The notes under the pieces were generated by a model, which saw only the letters and a program-made list of their open reading frames with translations, had not been told where the DNA came from and did not search any database. Below are positions 1 to 11,749 of a stretch of 64,000 bases of DNA, in pieces (the stretch's first letter is position 1; each line of letters starts with the position of its first letter). The position numbers and the translations under genes are program-made. Source of the stretch: Schizophyllum amplum (Eukaryota; Basidiomycota; Agaricomycetes; Agaricales; Schizophyllaceae); the NCBI GenBank assembly GCA_007026445.1, contig VDMD01000012.1, positions 558,001-622,000 of the forward strand, in the 5' to 3' direction.

Positions 1-563
1 CAGGCGGTTACGCTTGGCCATCACGGTTCGTCGATCTTCACCGCGACGTCCCCGGTCAGCACGGTGGCGTCCGAAGGTCCAGATGCTGCACTCTGAGCCA
101 GATGGCCCGTCATCGTGACGCAGACGGTACGAGGCATATATATGTGGGAAGATTGAGGGCGACAGTACTTACACCGTGGAGAGAGAAGGTCGTAGACAGA
201 TGCAATATGTATCTTCGGATCGATGTTCTGACCTTGCCACCCTTCAACTGAACCATCTCTGCTCTAAGATCTCCATCCAAGTTATGGGGCCAGAGTTACG
301 TTCAAGAGACAAGAGGATAAGATTCAGTTGGGGGGATACAAGTACAGTTCGCAGAGCAATCGTACACAGGTCATACATCTAACAAGATACAGCTACTCCA
401 GGCAGCGCGGTAGAGAATGACGAAGGGGCATCAAGACTGTATACAGCGCAATCCTGGTGGAAGTGCGAGTCAACAAAATGTCCATGGGCAGCAAGCGGAC
501 GGAACTCACCTATTCGATCGACGCGTCTGAGGCTTCAATCCAAAACAACCTCAACCTCGGGCA
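1..563. other. downstream of Argonaute; no gene confirmed
   Basis: No convincing gene lies here. On the minus strand an ATG at 137 opens a reading frame of about 38 codons that stops before the window edge, and a second ATG at 21 runs off the edge. Either could be the first exon of a gene lying to the left, but neither has a recognisable domain and no splice connection was established. Confidence 0.3.
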
Positions 564-3500
564 TCAAAGGAAGTACATCATCTTCTCCAACCTGTGGTGT
601 GTGCTGTGGAAGTGCTGACGCCATGCCTGCAGGTCCATGTTGTTCGTGCCGCTGTCGCTCTCGAAGTCGATGTCCGCGCAGTGGAAGGCGCCGCGCGCGC
701 AGGCGAGCTGGAGAAGAGATGTAAGCACGAAGTCGCAGCTACTGGTGTTCTCTAGGACGGCAGCAGACACTCACGTCGGCGTCTGTGGAAGAAAGCCAGG
801 AGGTCAGCGTGGTCGACTCATGGATGGTGGTGAATAGCTCACAATACACAGGGGAAGGGATGGAAACGGCGCGCGTCGCCTAAATTGATGAAGGTGAGTT
901 AATGCAGTCCGCTACGTGTTGACTCGGCACCCACCTTCGCGTACGTGTGGCACAGATGGAAGGATATCTGCTTGACCCTGCGCACGGCTTAGTAACTATC
1001 GAAGTATCGAATAAGCTATGCTCACGGCTCGACGTCGAAGTTCCAGTTCTCGTCGTGCAAGACGACGTAGTGCGAGCTACGCGACGCTATATGGCATGCG
1101 TGAGCCTCACTAAGATCGTGCAAAATCAACGCTGCTCACTTCCTTGAATGGCCGAGTGGCTCTGCAGGAAGAAGTCGGGCGCGAACGGGCTGTTCAGGCC
1201 CCTGTCCGTGACGAAGCCGCTGCCAAGGTTGCCCGTTCTGTCACCGTCCTGTGGTGTCTTGGGGAAGAACACAACATGATGTCTGCACCACTCGTGTCAG
1301 AAAAAGATCGGGTGGACAGAGAACCTTGCATACCTCTTCCCGACAACAACGTAGGTCACGGTCGGGCCGGGCGCGTTGGGCGGTGCCAGCTTCTTCTGCT
1401 TGTACTCCACGAGCGCATCGTCAATACCAGCTGCATATATGATCAACAACTGTGGTACAAGGTTTCTGCATGAGCTCCTCTCACCCTTGAAGTCCTTGAC
1501 TTCCTGCGCGGCGACGTTCGCGAATTCGCCCTCGCTGATACCATCCCGGTAGAACACGATGCGTGTAGGGAAAAACTTGATGATCTTGCCCTCGCCATTG
1601 TTGCGGCTCACGAAGCCTCTGATAGCTTGATACGCATACGAGCGCATGTTCGCGATCGCCTCCGTTCGCGAGTCCTGGATGTCGTTGATGGCGCAGAATC
1701 GCGTTGCCTCAGAGTCGTGCGAATAGACGAGGCTGGTCATCGAGGGGCGCGACTGGCCCGGCGCGGGATGGCTGACGTCGGCACCTTTCACGAATCGTCA
1801 GCGAGTGATTAGAGTTAGTGATACGGCTACTCACCAACGACCATGTAGGGTGCTTTCTTGAGTATATCCATCGTCGGAGACTTCACCCGCACACAAGCTC
1901 CACCCAGGCGAGCATTCAGTCTGAGAACGCAGTGGTCAGGCTAGAGTGATAACATATAAACTGTCACGTACTTGATGCCGACATTGTTGAAATACTGGTT
2001 GTTCGCTCTCGCAACCTTGCCCTGCCGAACGCATTGGGTGATGACACCTGCGAGATGTAGGTCGAGACGAGACACGAAGATTGAGGGAGTATACCTTGGC
2101 GGATATCGCCCCATTGTTTGACGTACTGGCGAATGGGTTTCGCGTTCTGGGGCAAAAACACCAGGATGACGGCGCGCTTGCTCAGATCCAAGGCTTTTAA
2201 TGCCATTTCCAGAGGTCTATCCATGCTATGGCCAGTCCCTTCGAATGGCTGACCGCCAGATGGCGTCTGAACAGCTGTCAACAAGTTTAAGCACAAGTTA
2301 CGCGGTCGTCTTCTGTCGGTACTCACGCATGCCTGGTGCCGAGTGCAGATACTGAGTAAGTGCCATACTTCGCTGGATGGAAAAGGACATACCAAGGCTC
2401 ATACACGCTTGCGCAAGGCTCGTAACGAAGCCCTGAGCCATGCCCCCGTTGATTTGGTCAGGAGCGAAGTTGACGACAGCCCAATTATCAAGCGCACGGG
2501 GGTCGGCGAGCCTCTTGCCGAGCATGTTCCACGCACCACCCCTGGGTACCTTGAGGATACGAGTCAACTGCGTCCATGAAGACGTTGAGAAAGCGGCATA
2601 CCTCGTTAGCAGGAGGGGCAGTCTGTGTTGCTTGACCGTAGGTGAGCTGCGGAGCAACCAGCATCCTCCCGATGACGCTCTCAAGTTCCCTTCCAATCTC
2701 CATTTCCGCTGCCGCAACGTACGGGGATTGCTGATAGTGGACAATCTGCGCACGATCTTAACTTTCGCTTCATGCGCGACGACACAAAGCCACGTACCGG
2801 CGAGGCGACACCCCCAGTGAGTCCTCGTTCGATTTTCGCGCGCCGATCATGCGGCTTCAGCGTGGAAAATTTCACCGCGGCAGCGGTCATGGCCTCGTTA
2901 AGCTTGCGCTTGTAGAATTGGCCGGGCTTGATCATGCAAACCTCCGCGGCGACGATGATGGGTTTCGGCGCACTTGGACCCGTGAGACGAATGCCAACGA
3001 TTTTCGGATAGTGCATCCGGTACTGATGTGTTCCCTTGTAATACTCCTGTGGATGACTGAGAACCTAGCCACAACATGAACGACATGAAGTACTGACCTC
3101 GACATCCATCTCACGACCGAGTTGATCGTTAAAGAACCTGAAGCGCCCTCCGCATGGCTCTAGTCCGCGGACAATCTTGGTCGCTTTGTTGAACTGGACC
3201 GTGAGTTGGACCTTTTTCAAAGCGCGTTCAAGCTTCTTAAAGTTGGGATGCGTCGACGGCAACTCCAAGTCACGGATGTTCTTTGTTCCGAGCACAGCTA
3301 GCATGTACTCGATCAAGGGACCAGGAGCGATGCTGAAAGAGAATGAGCCAACTCGCAGCGGAGCAAGAGGCGCAACGACGTACAAGGCCGCCACTGTTGT
3401 ATCGATGTTGATGAGCATCTTACCGGTGGTGGGACGAACTGACCTATATGCAGATTAGTAGCGGAAGGTCAATGTGCTGAATCGCCAGACGTACTGGAAG

Positions 3501-4404
3501 AACCCTCGCAAGAGGTCAAGACCGCCACCGAGAGAAGTCCTCTCTTTTTCGGTGAAGTAGGCCTTTGCGTTCACCGCGGGCTTCATTATGCTAGGCAGCA
3601 GGTCAGTTGTAACGCCTCGATAATCACAAACCACACACTTATTCGAATGTTGACGGATGATCAGCTGCAGGAGGTTAATGGCCTGCAACGCCGCAGGAGT
3701 GGGGGCGCCAATCTGTGCCGCTCGCCGGATGAGAGTATTTACGGCGCTGTGTCGAGACGTAAGCCTGGGGGTTACAACCCGAGTGCACAGGCCTGAGGAA
3801 CATACGAGGGAGTGATTCCTTCGTTGTTCGTCCGAGCAATCGTGACTTGATATACCGCATTCGGGCTTGGATTTGGGTTGTCGCTCATGTTGACAGAGAA
3901 CTGGCAAAATCGTCATGAGAAGGCCATACATACCAGATCTATCAGTTGCAACACTTACCGTACAGGTGGGTCCATTTCCCGGAAGTTGAAGTACATCCGG
4001 CACGAAAAGGAGGTTTCTCCCGTCGAACACACAGTTTTGAAAGACTGCTGGAGCAGTGGCGGTTTGGAGACGATCAATCACTCGAATACGTTTGTCGGTA
4101 TGTTTCTCCTCCAAGTGCTGGTCGTCTTTCCGGTAGAAGACGCCTGGCAAACTAGATCAACTATAGAATATAGGTCATACAACGTGAAGACTGACCAACT
4201 ATTCAGGAAAAGTGAGAGACGAGAGTTAGCCATTATCCTTGCCTTTTGACACTGTTGCCTACCAGTATAGAGGTGATGCGTTTTTTGGGGAAGTCTGCGC
4301 ACGAGACGATGAGCGATCGACCATCACGACGTGCTCTCGTGAACATACTTTGTGACGGCGACATGGTTCGTGAGGACAGTAATGGGTTGCCCTGGTAGAG
4401 GCAT
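564..4404 (-). CDS. Argonaute protein (PAZ-MID-PIWI), RNA silencing
   Basis: This is the small-RNA-guided effector of fungal RNA silencing. The domains read in order along the minus strand. The N domain begins almost at once (GQPITVLTNHVAVTK). The L1 linker follows (LINIDTTVAA), then PAZ (about 3110-2900, ending EVCMIKPGQFYKRKL), then MID (AVILVFLPQNAKPIRQYVKQ), then PIWI. PIWI carries GADVSHPAPG and FYRDGISEGE, which supply the first two catalytic Asp. The third catalytic position reads YYAD, so the tetrad is of the DEDD kind rather than ending in His. The protein ends MYFL, close to the usual MYFA/V/M end. ATG 4404 is preceded by an in-frame stop and gives only a short leader with no Gly/Arg-rich tail. 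Many short introns interrupt it, including one that isolates an 8-nt exon. A TATA-like site lies about 110 bp upstream. Confidence 0.93.
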
Positions 4405-5315
4405 GGCCTAGGATCGCAGGTCGAGACGAGAAGTACGGAGGTGCAGACGTCGCGCCGACCAAGACGATTGGGGGGGAAGATAAGGAAGAAAGGCAGTCGA
4501 GGACGCGGACCTTTTATACCTCTTCGCCAGCTCCCACGAACTGTCGAACCAAGTTGAACTTTGTCAGGGATGGAGGCGGGACAGGAGGTTGGCCGAACGC
4601 CGCCGTGATCGATAGACGCGTCGCTGACTTCGAAACAGTCGCTTCCGAAATCACGGGACCGAATTCCAACCAAACACGCGTCACGTCTTCCCACGAAGTT
4701 CCAACTTCGCTCTCGAACATTGCTCGAACAATTGTTGATCTCTGCTGAGCCGGCGTTCATTGAGCGGTCCCCCATGCAATCCTCCCACGAACTTCGACAT
4801 GCTTGGAGCTTTCTGTTGAATTAGCCTTTATGCTGGACACCCCATGACTTCAACGACAGTGCAACCAACAGTTGCCCTCTTATCGAAGTCCAAGTCCAAC
4901 CACCTGAACGCGGCAGGAAGGCGAATTCAATTCAGTAGCTTCATGTTGGTTTTCGAAGACCTACACACCGTTCAAGTTTGGTTCGACTGTCACGTCATAG
5001 CACATGGTCAGACCCAAAGCACAAGTGAACACCATATAGATAGATCACCCCAGGCAGAGAAGAACATACAATGGATAAAGAGAGCGGTCCATCGTCGCTA
5101 ACGACTAGTAGATGGTGTATATGAGGAGGTGATATACGACAGCCGTTCCGAGGTACTATAACGCACGAGAGCATTCAACAGACAGCCGGGAGGGAAATAC
5201 GTGTCCAGAGTCGCCAGAGCGAGAGCGGTGCACATGGGGAAGGTCAGGAAGTCGGAGCTCCACCGGGGAACGGCCAGACCAGGAGCGAACGGCAAGGAAG
5301 GTCCGGGAGAGCAGC
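4405..5315. other. intergenic, Argonaute promoter / YPT1 downstream
   Basis: This 0.9-kb stretch separates the end of YPT1 from the start of Argonaute, both on the minus strand. The open frames inside it share no recognisable motif and look random. Apart from the TATA-like site near 4511, nothing was identified. Confidence 0.5.
4511..4518 (-). promoter_or_regulatory. TATA-like element upstream of Argonaute
   Basis: The minus strand reads TATAAAAG here, about 107 bp upstream of the Argonaute ATG at 4404. Position and sequence fit a core promoter TATA box. No transcription start data are available. Confidence 0.4.
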
Positions 5316-6355
5316 TTAGCAGCAGCCACCGCTCTGCTGCTGGTTAACAGTCTGTCCCGGCGTGATGGTCGACGATTTGGCGGCGCCAGGTGCTGTCGAG
5401 CTCGAGCCCATCCTGAAAGCCGTCATCACTCACATGTCAGACGCATATATGCAGAAACGCACCTGTCCTTGATCTGCTTCGCCATAGTCAAGAATGCCTG
5501 CTCGACGTTCGTTGCGTTCTTCGCCGACGTCTCGAGGAAGGGGATGGAGAGCTGGTCCGCGAATTCCTATCGGAGCCTATGAGCTATAACTTCCTCGCCG
5601 AGGGAATGGAGCCCGTACCTTGGCGACAGTGTATTCTACGACCTTCTTGCTCGTCAAATCAGACTTGTTGCCGACGAGGAGTTTGTTGACACCCTCAGAC
5701 GCATATCTGTCGATCTCCTGCAGCCACTGCTTGACATTGGTGAAGGTGTCTAGACGCCATGTCAGCGTGCGATGGAAGGTGTGTGATGATGCCTGCGCAC
5801 CGTTGTCGGTCACGTCGTACACAACAATGATACCGTGCGCGCCCCGGTAGTACGAGGAAGTGATGGTGCGGAAACGCTCCTGGCCTGCGAGAATGTCAGC
5901 CACTGCCAAAGTGCGAAAGGTTGGTTACGCACCTGCCGTGTCCCACTAACAACGCACAAGCAATTCGTCAGCATATGCTCAAGGATGCATGTCCCGGCCA
6001 CCCGCGTGTCGCCCACATCTCAGGCCAAGCACTGAGGTGGGTGTGCAGCGCCGCTCGACAGGCCTGGCCTCGCGGGACCGAGAAGGGCTGATAGCCACTG
6101 ATGGTGCTCCACTCACAATCTGGAGCTTAACGGTCTTGCCCTCTAGCTCTATGGTCCTGATCTTGAAGTCGACCCCAATCGTGCTGATGTAGCTCTCCGT
6201 GTACGTGTCGTCTGCGAAACGTAGCAGGAGACAGGACTATAAGCGACGTGCGTCAGCTTTGGCGCCGCGCGCCGTCAATGGAGGCCGCGCACCTTGCCAA
6301 CGCCGGAGTCGCCGATGAGGAGCAGCTTGAAGAGGTAGTCGTACTCGGTGTGCAT
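5316..6355 (-). CDS. YPT1: Rab GTPase Ypt1/Rab1
   Basis: This small GTPase controls ER-to-Golgi vesicle tethering and early autophagy at membranes. It starts [20 protein letters not shown], the near-invariant Ypt1/Rab1 N terminus with the P loop. The switch I region reads [16 protein letters not shown], the switch II motif WDTAGQERF, the guanine motif VGNKSDL and the SAK motif [11 protein letters not shown]. The C terminus ends GGCC, the double-Cys geranylgeranylation site. The length is about 200 residues, normal for Rab1. The DTAG motif is carried by a 13-nt exon (5933-5945) between two introns. Exon ends follow GT-AG rules throughout. The start has no competing upstream ATG in frame that fits the family. 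Confidence 0.96.
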
Positions 6356-6644
6356 GATGGGCGGAGTAAAGCAGCGGGCGAGGTGACGAGGAGAGGGTGC
6401 AACGAGTTGGAGGCCGAAAAGGCGCTGTCGCCAGTCCGGCCGCGATGAGGAGACCCTCGATTCCTAACACGACCAAATACGCAACGGCTTACCGTCGCAA
6501 ATAGGTACGCTGCCACCCACTGGCAGTTTCATGACCACAAGCGCCCATCCATAGCCTACTCAGACTGGCAACGGTACTTGAAATTAGATAGGTACAAAGG
6601 CAGTACAAAGGGTGGTACAGGGTTATACACAGGTTATGCATAGC

Positions 6645-7265
6645 CTACTGAGGCTTGGGAGCGTATCCCTGCTGGTAATTAGCGCCGTACTGAGGCCCTG
6701 CAGGCGAGCCTTGCGGCGGTGGCCCCCACTGCTGCTGGCCTTGCCACTGCGGCGGAGGCCCCTGCCACTGCGCCTGAGGCTGATATCCGCCAGCAACCTG
6801 CGGCTCCCATCCCCTGCAGAGACGTAAGTGGACGAAGACCGGAAGAGCGCGTCCGATACTCGATACTCACCCGTCTTGCCTCTTCAGATTCCACTGGCAG
6901 ATGTTGCACGTCCAGAGGTGCTTCGTCGATGTAGGCATGATAGGTACCCAGCATATGTCGAGCCAGTTGCGCTGCTTCGCGCTCATGACCGAGGCTGCCA
7001 GGGGCATCAGCGTTTCTTGTACAGCTCGGATATTATGGTCAAACCATTATGGCAGCGCGGGCATATCCTGGGGCGTTGGTCGCCCTCAGGCTTTACGGTG
7101 GATTTGCAGCCGACTGCGAAAAGATGCTGAATAAGGCTGTATCCCCCTCGAGACGTATTGGACTCGGAGCTCACAGAGTATAGGAATGCAGACTGTGTGG
7201 TGCAATAGTCAGACTACGAGATGGGGTCCAGCTACAAATGACTCACAGAAGAAGTCAAAGTCCAT
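6645..7265 (-). CDS. small zinc-ribbon protein, paralog 1
   Basis: This is a short protein of about 130 residues with a conserved start (MDFDFF-FCIPILFGC) and the Cys pairs GC, CPRC and CNIC that can form a zinc ribbon. The core reads NWLDICWVPIMPTSTKHLWT. The pattern resembles the fungal zinc-ribbon family that I recall as Pfam zinc_ribbon_15, a tentative assignment. The tail is rich in Gln, Pro, Gly and Tyr, with WQG and QQW repeats, and ends YAPKPQ. There are five exons, the second only 18 nt (7175-7192). A paralog with the same exon plan lies at 17620-18174. Function is unknown; the tail suggests a disordered interaction region. Confidence 0.78.
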
Positions 7266-7795
7266 GCTGGTACAAGAGAGGAGCGGGTTTGGTGGGGTTT
7301 GGCCGTGACTGGGAGCTGCACCTCTCGCAGCGACGGCGAGGCCGCCAAGAAGTAAGCACAGCCTGATGACATCATATGTCCCGCCTCCAGCGTGCTAAGT
7401 ACAGACTCAGTCAGTGACTTACAGCAGTTCTGAGCGCTGAGCTCCCCAGATCGGCCTGAAGGATAATCTTCAAATATTGGTCTGTCACATATGGTCCAGT
7501 CCTTGTTGGGTGAGTCAAGACGCGAACAAAGGTATAGATATGTAGACTTTCAACCATTCACGTGATGAAAACGAACCGCGGGAAAACGTCTCTTTGTTCT
7601 GCCGCGAAAGCTCTGCATGTCTCTGAGCGTCGCCCAAGCGTCTCAAGTGCACCTTCCCAAGTACATGAAGAGCATACAGTCCGTGTCGTTTTGTTTCTCG
7701 TGGCCAAGCCCGCTGAAAATATGCATGCTTTCCATGTATATAGTCGTTGTATCGATACACAGCAAGACATCAGTAACTTACGGTTCAGTCCCAGG
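7266..7795. other. intergenic, between zinc-ribbon 1 and M13 peptidase
   Basis: This 530-bp stretch is the upstream region of the zinc-ribbon gene and the downstream region of the peptidase. No gene, repeat or RNA was recognised. Confidence 0.5.
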
Positions 7796-10700
7796 TCATG
7801 ACCAGAATATACACCTCTTCTCCATCGGCGGGTTGAGCTGAAATCAACGTGTCAGCTATACAGACGCGGCATCGAGATCGTGAGAGACGAACAGTGGAGT
7901 TTTTCGGACACTTGAACGCTTCAGCGAACTCAGGAATGTTGAATACCGTTCCCTGCACGCGCCACATGTTCGGACTATGCGGGTCTGTCCTGATTCTCTG
8001 GACCTATACAGACGACGTCAGGTCTTCGGTGGTCATAACGGTGCCACACAAACGTACCGCTGCGGCCGGAGTCATCGCCCTTGCCCAGCTTCGCGCGAAC
8101 GCGATGAAGAAGAGTTGTTCACTGTACACTGGGTCAGTCGGAAAAATAACGAGGATCAGCGAAAACTGACCGGCTGAAATTCAATCCTGGCAGCAGGTAC
8201 TCGTTACCGGCTTGGAACGAATCCGTGTATTGGGCTGTCCAAGCACGGTAGGCTTGTACGAGGCCGGTATCACCAATATTCTCGCCGGAAGTCCTGTCAG
8301 ATGTCAGTCTCGACACCTCTCTAGTGGTACGGACAGATTCACAGGTTGCCCTAAGAAAAAGAACACGGATGAGCGGTGAAGATCAACATAACGCGATAAG
8401 ACAGCCTACATTCACATGAACCTTTCCGCCTTTGCCGTCGTCAATCGTATACTCTGCCACTCCGTTAGCCGACGTCTCCATGTAGATGCGTATTAGTCCC
8501 ACCTGCATACTGCTTCACGATACATTCCTGCTTTCTGTCGAAGCCAGCGCTGGTCTCATTGGTCCACCATTGCTCGAGTTTGCCTTCTTGGTTGTAAAGC
8601 CGGCCTGACGAGTCGAATGCATGCTAACGTGACGACATGAGGACCCATGTTTGCATGAAAGACCGTGGGGCTTACGGTAAGTTCGTGAGCAGCGACATGG
8701 CCGAATGCGCCATAGGCGAGATAGGAGGGCCTATGACCGGTTGTTAGATCTCCTTCATCCCAAGGAGCCAAGATACCTACCAGTCATGCGAGAAGAAGGG
8801 AGGCTGCAGGATGCCTGCCGGGAAGACGATCTGAATCAATGTCAGCCCAGAATCGCCGCGCGCCCACTACCAACTTACCTCATTTGCAGGCGGGTTGAAG
8901 TAAGCGTTGACCTGGAAAGGTGTGAGTTGCATCGCACATGTCGTTCGTAGAGGGACTGACCATAGAAGGATACATTTCCCAAGCGTCCATGTCCCTCTGT
9001 TTCCCCAGCTGTAGCCACTGATGAATCTGATCGTTGGCTCTAAGCAAGATGTCAGTATTGGACCCGTCTGACGGGATAATGATATGTACCGAGAGCTAAG
9101 GACGTTCCCGAAGAAGCCGTCTTCGTCGATATTTACGGCGCGATACCAAGAAGCAATGGACGCTGGTTCCTCGGTATTAGGCGAGAGGGGATATCCAACC
9201 TTGACACGGATGGCTTCGGCCTACGATATCTGAATCAGGTCATCATTCATAGTGTTCGTGTATATGTTTACCTTCTCGGCCGCAGCAATGGCGGAAGGCG
9301 CATCCATCCAGTCAACCTTGCCCAAAGAGTCCTGGAACGCCTTGACGATATCTAGAAATTCGAGATGAGGATGCCGTAGTTGGACTGATTTCGTGCGCAT
9401 ACCGGTGATAACCTTCGTTCCTTTCTCCCTCGAGTCGCCGCCGAAAACCTCATTGACAAAATAGCGTCCCGCCGCAAAGCCGAGCGTCTCTTCTACCTGA
9501 TGCACGCAATACTCCTTCCTGTCGCCGACAGCACCCTTCTTCAAGCCCGACAGCGTCTCCTGGAGGGAGCGCTGCGCCTTCCAGGCGTCCGTGCCCAGTC
9601 CGAGGTAAGGAGACAACTCGTGTGCCGCACGTACGACCAAGTATGCCTCTATCACCTGCGGCGACGTTGACTTAAGCAGCTCACAGAGGGCCTCGATATA
9701 TGCAGGATAGGTGATGATGACGCGGTCAGGGAAGGCGCGTGGCGCAAAGCTGGAGAAATACGCTGGGAAATCCACTTGAGGCAGTCCTTCGGTTAGGTTT
9801 GAGATGGGAGCGGGGTTGTAGGTACCGATCGGATCGCCATAAACTGTTAGATCATGGTCAGTGGAATACTTCACCTCCCAGATATAGATCTACGAACGGA
9901 GGTCTCTGGGAGGGCGTCAGATATTTTGGTAGAGCTGCGACAAAAGACTCACAAGTCGAGACTGATCTTCGCAAGCTTGCGCTCGAATTTGAGCACCTTC
10001 TTGGCAAGCTTGTGGGCGATCTCGCTGCTGTTCTTCTTGCTATCGTCACCGTCGTCGCCATGGCCGTCGTCATCGTCACCCCAAGGTGGCCAAGGCCAAG
10101 GCGGCCAGACGTTGTCCTTGGTGTCGTCGTTGACAGCGAACTCGGTATTCGGCTCGGGCATGATTACAGCCGCCTCCGGCTTCTCGCTGCTCTCTTTTTC
10201 CTCGGCCTCGAGAAGCGTGAAAAGCAGCTGTTCGACAGTACTGCGGTACGCCTTCATGATCGACTTCTCCCCGTAGTATTCCTGCACGAGTTTGAGACAT
10301 GGACAGCGTGACCGTCATTGACCACACTGACCTTAGAGGGCAATCCCAGACCCGCTTGGCTAAACCAGAGCACCATGTTGTTCGGATCGACGCCGACATC
10401 GCCATCGATAGAAAAGTCGAACAACGCGTTGACGCCTGCGTGTTATCAGGTCGGGGCATATATACATACCTCACTCGAGGGACTGACCTCGCGAATGCAG
10501 CAGCGCCAACGCGGCCGTAAGCCCCAACTTCTCCGAGGGTACGCGAGAGTCCGTCGACCCCTTATTGTAGACCTTCTTCAATTGCGCAACGAAGTCAGAC
10601 AAAGGCTTCAGGCCAATCTTGTCCAAACCACTCTCGTCCATGCAAGAGTCGTACATCCCCCGAATCTTCTTTAGGATTTGCTCGTCGTAAGACTGAGCAT

Positions 10701-11501
10701 GCGTGTTCAGAGAGGTCGAGTTCGACTCAAGGATCTTCTGGATGACATGCTGGTTTTTTCGCGCCAGCTCCTCGAAGGTACCGAAGGAGCCCTTGTCAGC
10801 AGGAAGAGGATGTGCGTCGAGCCAGCCGTTGTCTTGTAGAAGATGATGAGATCATATGAGAGCAAAGTTGACTTATGAACACGCACTGGCAAACTCGTAG
10901 AAGTTCTCGCAAGGGTCCTGCGAGGTATCCAAGGACGAGAGGATAGAGGCGGATAGCATGATGCACTCCGGCGTAAGGCACTGAGCCTGCGTCGTGTGAG
11001 TAGCGCGACCTGGCTATACACGCATATACGCACCTCCTCGGGGGGCTGCGTAGGTCCCGGAGCAGATGCAGTCGTGGTTGTTACGATGGTGGAGGGTCCG
11101 GGGACATATGTCGCGGTCATGGTCGCTGTGATAACAGGAGAAGTATCATTGCGTCCGCGCTCCTTGTTCAGCTTCTGCTGCGTCCCAGCAAACAATCCTA
11201 TGAACACCTAGTATACATCGTCAGTATACGTTCGCATAGAAGTTGCGAAGCACGCACCGAGCTCAGCAGCAGAAATATGAGGCAGACGACCAGCAACACC
11301 TTGCTCAAGTCCGTCAGCGGCTCTTGCACGACCGCGCCTACGCGGTCGAGGAACGAAGGCTGCTCCTCCTGAGGCTCGCTGTAGTCATCTTCGGCTTCTG
11401 GATCGCGCAGTAGCGGCGTGCGCTCTGTGAGGGATTCGGCGTCAGCGGCGGCGACAACATCTGGGGTCGCAGCAGCATCGCTGACCTTGGTCGTCCGCCA
11501 T
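7796..11501 (-). CDS. M13 family zinc metallopeptidase (neprilysin/ECE type)
   Basis: This is a type II membrane endopeptidase expected to cleave peptides on the outer face of the membrane or in the secretory lumen. A short cytosolic head (MADDQ-ERTPLLRDPE) precedes a transmembrane segment (LLVVCLIFLLLSS) and a Ser/Thr/Pro-rich stalk. The M13 N domain starts at ASILSSLDTSQDPCENFYEF. The catalytic domain has the substrate-binding VNAYFNPPANE, the zinc motif HELTH, split by an intron, and the third ligand in ENIGDTGL. It ends KRCIFWS, matching the family's Cys-x-x-Trp end. The start uses an ACCGCCACCATGG context; the first exon is only 16 nt and splices into ERTPLLRDP. An Asp-rich, Trp/Pro-rich insert (near 10050-10140) in the N-terminal half is unusual. 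Confidence 0.92.
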
Positions 11502-11749
11502 GGTGGCGGTTCACTGTCAAGTACTGCGCCTCACTCCGGGCGTCTTCCTCGAGGCCGGCGTATAGACGAGATGAACGCCGTTATCGAAGCGTGACGTCGT
11601 CTGGTAGAGCACGTCAAAGCGTTGCGGCAGATGGGGTAATGACCGCTCTTGGAGAACAATGGCAAGTTGAATTTACGCTGGGCAGACGAGATAAAAGGCA
11701 GAAGCCCGGGCAACGATTTGACAATTGCTATATGTATTCACGTAGCCTT

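Noticed and set aside
19..137. First exon of a leftward gene at the window edge
   Set aside because: Only short frames without motif; the window ends before it can be tested.
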